Both the position numbers and the translations under genes were made by a program. A stretch of DNA of 64,000 nt, taken from assembly GCF_013408655.1 (NCBI RefSeq), contig NZ_JACCBP010000001.1:3968001-4032000 (forward strand), given 5' to 3'. Source of the stretch: Pigmentiphaga litoralis. GTDB lineage: Bacteria > Pseudomonadota > Gammaproteobacteria > Burkholderiales > Burkholderiaceae_B. Positions within the stretch are counted from its first letter, which is position 1. Each line of letters starts with the position of its first letter. The notes under the pieces were generated by a model, which ran no database searches, was not told where the DNA came from, and was given only the letters and a program-made list of their open reading frames with translations. Of the stretch, positions 1 through 6,787 are shown piece by piece.

Positions 1-384
1 CATGATGTCTGTTGTGTTCAAAGCAACTCCAGCGACAGCCGGTCGCTTGACGATGCAAGCGACTCCAATCGAGGCAGCCGGAAGGGGAATAGGGAGGTGA
101 GCCAGTGGAGGCGCCGACTGTGTGGACTGGACCGCGGGGAAGGTGACCGCCGGGGTGACCACAGCTGTGGCGAAACTGGAAGCTCGTATGCGGATTGGAG
201 CCGCATGCCGTTGGTGTCATTGTACCTGGGAACGCTTTTTAAGTGTTTACCCTAGTGACTTGGACAGGGGACGGCAGTATATTCAATCCTGTTGTTTCAC
301 TATTAAATCCGTGTTTTATATATAAAACACGTGGCGCGGGTTAGCCGCTGCACCTCACAGTACTCACACCCCTTGGAGAACACC
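1..384. other. Gene-free leader of the first operon
   Basis: No convincing gene is seen here; short open frames on both strands lack Shine-Dalgarno sites and family features. Base composition becomes AT-richer towards the right end, where a perfect palindrome sits about 55 bp before the cupin start. The stretch most likely holds the promoter and operator of the operon that follows. Confidence 0.6.
310..331. promoter_or_regulatory. 22-bp perfect palindrome, candidate IclR operator
   Basis: Positions 310-331 read the same on both strands; the core is GTGTTTTATA followed by its reverse complement. The AT-rich centre contains TATA-type sequences that could act as a -10 element. IclR-family proteins bind dyads of this size, and an IclR gene lies in the operon downstream, so autogenous control is the natural inference. 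The match is by symmetry and context, not by a known consensus. Confidence 0.6.
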
Positions 385-933
385 ATGACGGACATGTCGG
401 AACAAGGCCAGGTCGCCAGCACGCTGACCCAGCCGGAAGGCACGGATTTCGCATCCTGGATGAACTCGCGCGTCGCGCGGTTCTCGACGCGCAAGTATGA
501 CTGGGACGCGCTCAAGTTCCAGGCCGATTTCGACCCCAAGTACCGCCGCGCGCAAATGCGCTACGTGGGTACGGGCGGCACCGGCGTGGCCGCCGACGCC
601 AACACCGTCCCGTCGGAACACTTCACGTTTTCGACCATGGTGATCCCGGCCGGCCACGAAGGCCCGTCGCATATCCATACCGACGTCGAAGAAATCTTTT
701 TCGTGATCCGCGGCAAGCTGAAGGTCGTGCTGGAAAAAGACGGCGAGCGTTTCGAAACCATCCTGACCGACCGTGACCTCGTGTCCGTGCCGCCAGGCGT
801 GTATCGCGAAGAAATCAACATCGGCGACGAAGATGCCCTGATGTGCGTGATGCTCGGCGCCAAGAAGCCGGTCACCCCGACCTACCCGCCCGAGCACCCG
901 CTTGCGGCCATCAAGCGCAACCTGGGCAAGTAA
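385..933 (+). CDS. Cupin-domain protein
   Basis: A 182-residue cytoplasmic protein with one cupin barrel. The start at 385 follows a GGAGA ribosome site at 375-379. Cupin motif 1 is clear (HIHTDVEE about residues 94-101, then a Gly-Lys turn). In motif 2 the usual metal-binding His is replaced by Arg (PPGVYREEIN), so metal binding may be altered. No close functional family is recognised; such proteins act as small dioxygenases, isomerases or sensors. It is the first gene of an operon with a hydrolase, an IclR regulator, an aspartate dehydrogenase homologue and a Bug receptor, so a role in catabolism of one compound is likely. Confidence 0.8.
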   Translation: MTDMSEQGQVASTLTQPEGTDFASWMNSRVARFSTRKYDWDALKFQADFDPKYRRAQMRYVGTGGTGVAADANTVPSEHFTFSTMVIPAGHEGPSHIHTDVEEIFFVIRGKLKVVLEKDGERFETILTDRDLVSVPPGVYREEINIGDEDALMCVMLGAKKPVTPTYPPEHPLAAIKRNLGK

Positions 934-1023
934 TCCACTGCCCGTTGCGTGCTGCCGGTCCCTTGCCCTTGGCAAATGACCGGCAGCCGTCTTTCCCGCG
1001 CGAACCCTCATCAGGAAAACGCT

Positions 1024-1956
1024 GTGTCGAACGCCGCCCAGAATGACGCCCAGAAACCGGGAAACGCCGGTCATCCCCCCGAACCCGGCTTGCCGTCGGA
1101 CGCGACCCTGGACCTGCTTGCCAGCCGGTTCCCGGAACGTTCCGTCGACACCGCCGGCGGCAGGCTCTGTTATAGAGAGGCGGGCACGCTGAGCGCGGAC
1201 GGCACGGCGATCGTGCTGTTGCATGGCATCGGTTCCGGCGCCGGATCGTGGCTGCGCGCCGCGGTCGCGCTGTCGGACACGACCCGGGTGATCGCGTGGG
1301 ATGCGCCAGGGTATGGCGCATCGACACCGCTGTCGCCCGCCGCCCCCGGCGCGGCCGATTATGCCGCGCAGGTGCACGCGCTGCTGCAGGCGCTGAAGGT
1401 GGACCGCTGCATTCTGGCGGGCCATTCGCTTGGCGCCATCATGGCCAGTTGTTACGCCCACGGCCTGGGCAAGGACAGTGTGAAAAGCCTGGTGTTGCTG
1501 AGCCCCGCGCGGGGCTACGGCAACCCGGCCATGGCCGAGCGCCAGCCGGTGGTGCGCAGCGAACGGCTGCGCGCACTGGATGAACTCGGCATCGAACAGA
1601 TGGCGCTGAAACGCGCCAACAAGATGCTGTCCCCCGCGCAGGAACCCGAGGCGCTGGCCTGGGTGCGCTGGAACATGGAACGGCTGAACCTGGCCGGCTA
1701 CCGCCAGGCCGTCGAACTGCTGTGCGGCGACGACATCGGCCGCTACACCGCCCTGCCCGCCGGGCTGCCGGTGCAGGTGCATTCGGGGGACGACGACACC
1801 GTGACGCCGCCCGCCGGCTGCCGCGCGATTGCCGACCAGTTTGGCGCGCCCTATGCGGGCATCGCCCGGTCGGGCCATGCCTGCCATATCGAACGGCCGG
1901 AAGCCGTCGCCGCGATTCTGGGCCAGGCCTTTGCCGACCTGCGGGCGTCAGCATGA
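1024..1956 (+). CDS. Alpha/beta hydrolase
   Basis: About 310 residues, alpha/beta-hydrolase fold. An oxyanion motif (LLHGIGSGAGSW) and the nucleophile elbow GHSLG are visible, with a late Asp (SGDDDTVTPP) and His (GHACHIERP) completing a Ser-Asp-His triad. I prefer the GTG start at 1024, which has AGGA at 1013-1016, over an upstream ATG at 949 that has no ribosome site. The stop overlaps the next gene's start as ATGA, showing translational coupling with the IclR gene. The substrate is unknown; an ester, lactone or C-C bond hydrolase in the same pathway as its neighbours is plausible. Confidence 0.85.
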   Translation: MSNAAQNDAQKPGNAGHPPEPGLPSDATLDLLASRFPERSVDTAGGRLCYREAGTLSADGTAIVLLHGIGSGAGSWLRAAVALSDTTRVIAWDAPGYGASTPLSPAAPGAADYAAQVHALLQALKVDRCILAGHSLGAIMASCYAHGLGKDSVKSLVLLSPARGYGNPAMAERQPVVRSERLRALDELGIEQMALKRANKMLSPAQEPEALAWVRWNMERLNLAGYRQAVELLCGDDIGRYTALPAGLPVQVHSGDDDTVTPPAGCRAIADQFGAPYAGIARSGHACHIERPEAVAAILGQAFADLRASA

Positions 1957-2789
1957 CCGAACAATCCTTGCAGGTGGAAGACGACGCCACCGAAGAAGGC
2001 GCTGCCGACGACACCAGCCCTGCCGACCGCTATATCGTTCCGGGCCTGGAACGCGGCCTGCGCCTGCTGTGCCAGTTCAGCCGCCAGGAAAAGACGCTGT
2101 CGGCGCCCGAGTTTGCCCGCCGGCTTGGCCTGCCCCGCTCCACCATCTTCAGGCTGCTGACGACCCTGGAAAGCCTTGGCTTTGTCGAACGTGCCGAAGG
2201 TGGCCGCAGCTATCGCCTGGGCATGGCGGTGCTGAGCCTGGGCTTCGAATACCTGGCGTCGCTGGAACTGACCGAACTGGGCACGCCGCTGCTGCAACGC
2301 CTGCGCGATGACATCGGCTATTCCTGCAACCTGGTGGTGCGCGACGCGCGGTCCATCGTGTATGTGGCCAAGGTGTCGGCGCCGACCCTGTTTCCCAGCG
2401 CGGTCAGCCTGGGTACCCGCCTGCCCGCCCACGCCACGGTGCTGGGCCGCGTGGCGCTGTGGGACCTGACGCTGGCCGAACTGCGCGACCTGTACCGTTC
2501 CGAAGAACTGGAGCAGTTTTCGCCCAGCACGCCCACCACCGTGTCGGCGCTGTACGACCTGCTGCAGCAGGACCGCCGCCAGGGCTATGCGATGGGATCG
2601 GGCTTTTACGAGCCCAGCATTACCAGTATCGGCGCGCCGGTGCGCAACCATAGCGGGCAGATCATTGCCGCCATGGGCGCCGCGCTGCCCTCCGCGCGGG
2701 TCGAACAGGGCCGCCTGGCCGAACTGATCCAGAAAGTGCGCGGCACGGCCGACGACCTGTCGCGGCTGCTCGATTATTCGCCCCACTGA
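1953..2789 (+). CDS. IclR-family transcriptional regulator
   Basis: 278 residues. After an acidic N-terminal tail of about 25 residues comes a winged helix-turn-helix (PGLERGLRLLCQFSRQ onwards, recognition region LPRSTIFRLLTTLESLGFV), then the IclR effector domain (about residues 100-270, with LGTRLPAHATVLGR and the SIGAPVRN motif). The start overlaps the hydrolase stop by four bases. It probably controls this operon through the palindrome at 310-331. Beta-ketoadipate regulators of this family (PcaR/PcaU) are similar, but no pca gene is adjacent here, so the effector is unknown. Confidence 0.9.
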   Translation: MTEQSLQVEDDATEEGAADDTSPADRYIVPGLERGLRLLCQFSRQEKTLSAPEFARRLGLPRSTIFRLLTTLESLGFVERAEGGRSYRLGMAVLSLGFEYLASLELTELGTPLLQRLRDDIGYSCNLVVRDARSIVYVAKVSAPTLFPSAVSLGTRLPAHATVLGRVALWDLTLAELRDLYRSEELEQFSPSTPTTVSALYDLLQQDRRQGYAMGSGFYEPSITSIGAPVRNHSGQIIAAMGAALPSARVEQGRLAELIQKVRGTADDLSRLLDYSPH

Positions 2790-2842
2790 ATTCGCCTTAC
2801 CCCCTAGAAGCGGACAGCCCACGCTGTCCAGGAGCCCTGACC

Positions 2843-3649
2843 ATGTTGAAAGTCGCGATGATCGGATGCGGTGCCATCTGCACGAGCGTCCTCGAAATCC
2901 TGAAGAATGACGCCGATATCTCGGTCTCGTGTGTGATCGTGGGCGAGGCCTTCCGCGCCGCCGCGCAGGACACGCTGGCCCGCGTGGCGCCGCAGGCCAA
3001 GGTCGTGACCACTCTGGCCGAAGCCGGCGAACGGCCGGATCTGCTGGTGGAGTGCGCCGGCCACAGCGCGCTGGCCGAGCATGTCATTCCGGCCCTGCAG
3101 CAGGGCATTCCGTGCGTGGTCGTGTCGATCGGCGCGCTGTCGGACACCGACATTGCCGCGAAGCTGGAAGCCGCCGCACGCGAAGGCAAGACGCAGGTGC
3201 AATTGCTGTCGGGCGCCATCGGCGGCATCGACGCGCTGGCCGCGGCCCGCATTGGCGGACTGGATTCGGTGGTGTACACGGGCCGCAAGCCGGCCAATGC
3301 CTGGAAAGACACCCCGGCCGACGGCGCGTTCGATCTGGATGCCCTGACCGAACCCACCGTGATCTTTGAAGGATCGGCCGGTGAAGCCGCCCGCCTGTAT
3401 CCCAAGAACGCCAATGTGGCCGCGACCCTGTCGCTGGCCGGTGTCGGCCTGGACAAGACGCAGGTGCGCCTGATCGCCGACCCCACCAGCAAGGAAAACG
3501 TGCACCACGTGCAGGCCAGCGGCGCATTCGGCAGCTTCGAGCTGACCATGCGCGGCCGCCCGCTGGCCGCCAACCCGAAGACGTCGGCGCTGACGGTGTA
3601 CAGCGTCGTCCGCGCCATCGGCAACCTGGCCCACGCCGTCGCCATCTGA
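2843..3649 (+). CDS. nadX: L-aspartate dehydrogenase family protein
   Basis: 268 residues, the expected size for NadX-type L-aspartate dehydrogenase (NAD(P)-dependent interconversion of aspartate with iminoaspartate/oxaloacetate). The N-terminal Rossmann motif is VAMIGCGAI; the DUF108 catalytic half starts near GAIGGIDALAAARIGG and contains GRKPANAWK and the family's His region (SKENVHHVQASGAFGS). AGGAG at 2830-2834 sets the start. A 7-bp inverted repeat (2812-2818/2823-2829) lies just upstream. No nadA or nadC is nearby and the gene sits with a Bug receptor, so a catabolic role, for example deaminating an aspartate-like product, fits better than NAD synthesis. Confidence 0.8.
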   Translation: MLKVAMIGCGAICTSVLEILKNDADISVSCVIVGEAFRAAAQDTLARVAPQAKVVTTLAEAGERPDLLVECAGHSALAEHVIPALQQGIPCVVVSIGALSDTDIAAKLEAAAREGKTQVQLLSGAIGGIDALAAARIGGLDSVVYTGRKPANAWKDTPADGAFDLDALTEPTVIFEGSAGEAARLYPKNANVAATLSLAGVGLDKTQVRLIADPTSKENVHHVQASGAFGSFELTMRGRPLAANPKTSALTVYSVVRAIGNLAHAVAI

Positions 3650-3677
3650 TTTTTTGCCTGACCGGAGTCTGTCACCC

Positions 3678-4673
3678 ATGCTTACCCGCCGCCTTTTTGC
3701 CGCCGCCGTTGTCGCGGCCCTGACCACCACCGCCGTTCACGCCCAGCAGGCCGATGACGCCGCCGCCGTGACCGCCCTCAAGTCGGCGCCGTTCCGTGTC
3801 GTCGCGCCCTTCCCGCCCGGCGGCCCGATCGACGTGCTGGCGCGCATCTTCGCGACCGGCCTGCAGAACAAGTACGGCCAGAGCGCCGTGGTGGAAAACA
3901 AGCCGGGCGCCGCGGGCAATATCGGTATCGACATCGTCAAGCGCGCGGCCGGTGACGGCCACACGCTGCTGGTCGTGCCAGCCGGCAACATGACGATCAA
4001 CCCCACCCTGCTCAAGGACCTGCCCTACAACGTCGAAGCCGACTTCCTGCCGATCGGCATGATCGCCAAGGCCCCGAACGTGATCGCGGTGAACCCGTCG
4101 GTGCCGGTCAAGTCGATTGCCGATCTGGTGTCGTACAGCAAGGCCAACAAGGGCACCGTGTCGTATGGATCGCCCGGCGTGGGCAGCGGCCTGCACCTGG
4201 CTGGCGAACTGTTCAAGCAGGCCAGCGGCGCCGACATCCTGCACGTGCCGTACAAGGGCACGACCCAGGCGCTGAACGATGTGCTGGGCGGCCAGATCCA
4301 GGTCATCTTTGCGAATCTGCCGACCCTGATGCCGCACATCAAGTCCGGCAAGCTGCGCGCGCTGGCCGTGACCGATGCCACCCGCACCCCGTTGATGCCC
4401 GACCTGCCTACCCTGGGCGAAACCGGCATCAAGGGTGTGGAAGTGACGTCCTGGTATGGCCTGTTTGCGCCAAAGGCGACGCCGCCGGCCATCGCCGCTC
4501 AACTGGCGCGTGACGTGACCGCGATCATGAACGAGCCGGCCACGCTGGACACCCTGACGGCGCAGGCCCTGACCGTGTCGCCGCTGCGCCTGAATGACTT
4601 CAGCCAGGCCATCCGCGTCGAAACGGCCACCTGGGCCAAGGTCATCAAGGAACGCAACATCACGGCGGAATAA
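3678..4673 (+). CDS. Bug-family (TTT) periplasmic solute-binding protein
   Basis: 331 residues. A signal peptide (LTRRLFAAAVVAALTTTAVHAQ, cleavage after about residue 22) is followed by a Bug/TctC fold with its usual landmarks: PFPPGGPIDVLARI, VVENKPGAAGNIG, DGHTLL, the GSGLHLAGELFK segment and HVPYKGTTQALNDVLGGQI. GGAG at 3664-3667 supports the ATG at 3678. It should capture a carboxylated solute in the periplasm. No TctA/TctB membrane genes are adjacent, which is common for the expanded Bug families of Alcaligenaceae. It ends the operon, just before a terminator. Confidence 0.92.
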   Translation: MLTRRLFAAAVVAALTTTAVHAQQADDAAAVTALKSAPFRVVAPFPPGGPIDVLARIFATGLQNKYGQSAVVENKPGAAGNIGIDIVKRAAGDGHTLLVVPAGNMTINPTLLKDLPYNVEADFLPIGMIAKAPNVIAVNPSVPVKSIADLVSYSKANKGTVSYGSPGVGSGLHLAGELFKQASGADILHVPYKGTTQALNDVLGGQIQVIFANLPTLMPHIKSGKLRALAVTDATRTPLMPDLPTLGETGIKGVEVTSWYGLFAPKATPPAIAAQLARDVTAIMNEPATLDTLTAQALTVSPLRLNDFSQAIRVETATWAKVIKERNITAE

Positions 4674-4698
4674 ACGGCCCGTTCCGTTTCACCGCCCG

Positions 4699-4739
4699 CC
4701 GGCCCCGCGCGTGACTGTCACGCCGGGGCCGGTTTTTTT
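4699..4739 (+). terminator. Rho-independent terminator
   Basis: A long GC stem (CCGGCCCC... pairing with ...GGGGCCGG, one bulged base, apex around GTGACTGTCAC) runs into seven T residues at 4733-4739. It closes the cupin-to-Bug operon. Confidence 0.85.
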
Positions 4740-4854
4740 CGTCCAACACTTTTCACATATCCAAGCGTGGATTGCTTCTTTGCCCTGGGGAGTCGCGATC
4801 CTTAGCATGGACGCCATGACAACACTGCGCCCTTGACGGGCGACCGAGGCAACC

Positions 4855-5727
4855 ATGACGACCACCACCACCACGCTTCCCCTGATCAAACTCGCGCCGA
4901 ACGGCCCCGTATTCGACCTGCCGATCTACGTCGCCCAGGAACTCGGCCTTTTCGAAAAGCACGGCCTGCGGGTCGAGCTGGTCGAAAAGTACGACGCCAA
5001 GGAAAGCCACGCATCGTACGACCCGTTCGAACGCAAAAAGGAATCGCTGTACGAACAGGGCACGGCCGACGCCTACAACCTGTGCGAATGGGCCGGCCTG
5101 GACCGCTCGGAACACAGCGGCCGCGGCAGCCGCGTGCACGCCCTGCGCCCGGCCGTGGCCGCGCAAGCGATCGTCTCGTTCGATGACGACATCCAGGAAG
5201 TGCGCGACCTGGCCGGCGTGCCGGTCGGCATCAACGAACGCACCGGCTCGCACTACACGTCCCTGCAGATCCTGGGCGGATCGCTGGCCCGTGAAGACGT
5301 GGTCGTGCAGCATTTCGGATCGCCGTTCGAACGGTATGAACAGCTCAAGACCGGCAAGCTGCGCGCCGCCGCCGTCATGGAACCGTTCATCAGCCTGGCG
5401 TTGAAAGAAGGGGCGCACATCATCAGCGTCGTGTTCTACCGCGGCGCCGAAGTGATCTCGCCCGACGTACCCGAAGACGTGCGCAACGGCTATCGCGCCG
5501 CCCTGAACGAAGCGGCCCGCATCCTGAAAACCGACTTTGCCAAGTACAAACATCACCTGACCGCGCAAGTGCAGGGCCAGCTGGCGCCGGAAGAGCTGCA
5601 CAACCACTTCGTGCATTACGCTGTCAGCCGGGAATTTGACGAAAGCCGCTTCGACTTCACGTACCAGTGGATGAAGGATTGGTCGCTGACCCCGGGCGAC
5701 AAGGCCTATAACCAGCTGGCGATCTGA
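4855..5727 (+). CDS. NMT1/SsuA-like periplasmic-binding-fold protein without signal peptide
   Basis: 290 residues of type-2 periplasmic-binding fold (PIYVAQELGLFEKHGL at residues 24-39, typical of SsuA/NMT1-like proteins; LAGVPVGINERTGSH; KTGKLRAAAVMEPF). The N-terminus, MTTTTTTLPLIKLAPNG, has no signal peptide or lipobox, so the protein should stay in the cytoplasm. The start follows GAGG at 4844-4847. No ABC permease or ATPase is adjacent. Cytoplasmic members of this fold can be enzymes (DszB desulfinase, MqnA, 4,5-dihydroxyphthalate decarboxylase), so an enzymatic role is possible. The reaction is unknown. It lies after a terminator and is probably its own transcription unit. Confidence 0.75.
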   Translation: MTTTTTTLPLIKLAPNGPVFDLPIYVAQELGLFEKHGLRVELVEKYDAKESHASYDPFERKKESLYEQGTADAYNLCEWAGLDRSEHSGRGSRVHALRPAVAAQAIVSFDDDIQEVRDLAGVPVGINERTGSHYTSLQILGGSLAREDVVVQHFGSPFERYEQLKTGKLRAAAVMEPFISLALKEGAHIISVVFYRGAEVISPDVPEDVRNGYRAALNEAARILKTDFAKYKHHLTAQVQGQLAPEELHNHFVHYAVSREFDESRFDFTYQWMKDWSLTPGDKAYNQLAI

Positions 5728-5749
5728 TCGCCCGCGATCCAGCCTGCCT

Positions 5750-5789
5750 AAAAAAAACGGCCGTCAGAACAAAGCGTTCTGTCGGCCGT
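5750..5789 (-). terminator. Terminator of the leftward LuxR gene
   Basis: ACGGCCGTCAGAAC (5757-5770) pairs with GTTCTGTCGGCCGT (5776-5789) with one mismatch. Read leftward it is followed by eight U residues (the A run at 5750-5757). The stop codon of the LuxR gene lies inside the stem. It may also block rightward read-through from the preceding gene. Confidence 0.75.
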
Positions 5790-6549
5790 CCACGTCGTGT
5801 GTCGGGATGACGACCTCCCGGTCCGATGCCCGCCGCAAAGGCGTCTTGGGCTGTGCGGCCGGCGGCGTCGGCGGCATCCAGTCCAGCGTGGCCCCCCGCC
5901 GCAATGCTTCGTAGACCGCTTCGCTCTTGTTCTTCACATTGAGACGGCGGTACAGCGTATAGGCGTGCGTCTTGGCGGTCGCCACTGAAATATTCAGCAT
6001 GCGGCTGACCGTCTTGATCGGATAGCCGCGCGCCAGCAACACCAGCACTTCATATTGCCGCGGCGTGATGCTCAACAGATCGGCATCGGCCGTATCCACT
6101 TCGCCGTCATCGAGCGACAGCACCGGTTCCGCCAGCTCGGCGCCGGGCGGCAGCAGGTCACGCACCTGCCGCGCCGGAAAACACTGCCCCCCCGCCTGCA
6201 CCATCCGGATCGCCGATTCCAGCAAATCAATGGGCGCAGCCTTGCTGATATATCCGACGATATTGTCGTGCGGCGGAATCTCGGGGTATATGCCGTCCAC
6301 CACGTCGCACAGGATCAATATGCGAGTCGGCCGGATCACGCGCTGAACAATACTCAGGCATGCCTGCGCAGCCTGCGCGTCGTTCGGCAAAGACAGAATG
6401 ACCAATTGCGAGCCGCTGTAAATCTGCGGATCGGTCAGTTCAAGAATATCGACACCCACTACGTCCCACGCGGGATCGATGCCAGCCAATACCTGGTGCA
6501 AACCGCGCAGCAGGATAGGATGTCTTTCGATGAGGACGACCTTGGTCAT
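5764..6549 (-). CDS. LuxR-type response regulator with degenerate receiver
   Basis: 261 residues: an N-terminal receiver-like domain (1-120), a linker, and a LuxR helix-turn-helix (about 162-225, ITPRQYEVLVLLARGYPIK onwards). The receiver keeps the conserved Lys (K103 in GYISKAAP), but the phospho-acceptor Asp position is Ser53 (LVILSLPN) and the acidic pair near residue 8 is Glu-Arg. Phosphorelay control is therefore unlikely. The DNA-binding half is nearly identical to that of the protein at 24341-25189. It is downstream of wza-wzc on the same strand and probably controls the polysaccharide genes. Known family: FixJ/NarL; the target is inferred. Confidence 0.85.
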   Translation of the reverse strand: MTKVVLIERHPILLRGLHQVLAGIDPAWDVVGVDILELTDPQIYSGSQLVILSLPNDAQAAQACLSIVQRVIRPTRILILCDVVDGIYPEIPPHDNIVGYISKAAPIDLLESAIRMVQAGGQCFPARQVRDLLPPGAELAEPVLSLDDGEVDTADADLLSITPRQYEVLVLLARGYPIKTVSRMLNISVATAKTHAYTLYRRLNVKNKSEAVYEALRRGATLDWMPPTPPAAQPKTPLRRASDREVVIPTHDVDGRQNALF

Positions 6550-6696
6550 GACGCCGGAATCTCTGCTCGTAAGGGAGGAACGTCGGCCGATAATATCGCC
6601 TTCATTCGGGGCGCTCTACATAAACCGTGGTTTCTTTGACGATTCAAGGAAAACGGTTACCGAAAGCCCCCGCGCTGAACGGCGGGATATTCGGTG

Positions 6697-6774
6697 GGCC
6701 GGACCGTGAAAACGGTCGGGCCATTCGGATCGATTTTTTATTCTTGCCGGCGCGCCCGGCTTACCGGGCGCGCC
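6697..6774. terminator. Two hairpins after wzc
   Basis: The wzc-luxR gap (6550-6787) holds an 11-bp perfect stem (GGCGCGCCCGG at 6749-6759 with its complement at 6764-6774, loop CTTA) just after the wzc stop, and a second stem (GACCGT-GAAA-ACGGTC, 6702-6717, extendable) farther on. Neither has a clear U tract in the leftward direction, so they may attenuate, or protect the mRNA end, rather than fully terminate. Confidence 0.5.
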
Positions 6775-6787
6775 ATTTACGCATCGA

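Noticed and set aside
364-1887. Leftward open frame of 507 codons opposite the cupin and hydrolase
   Set aside because: Runs through two supported genes and their gap, without a start signal or family features.
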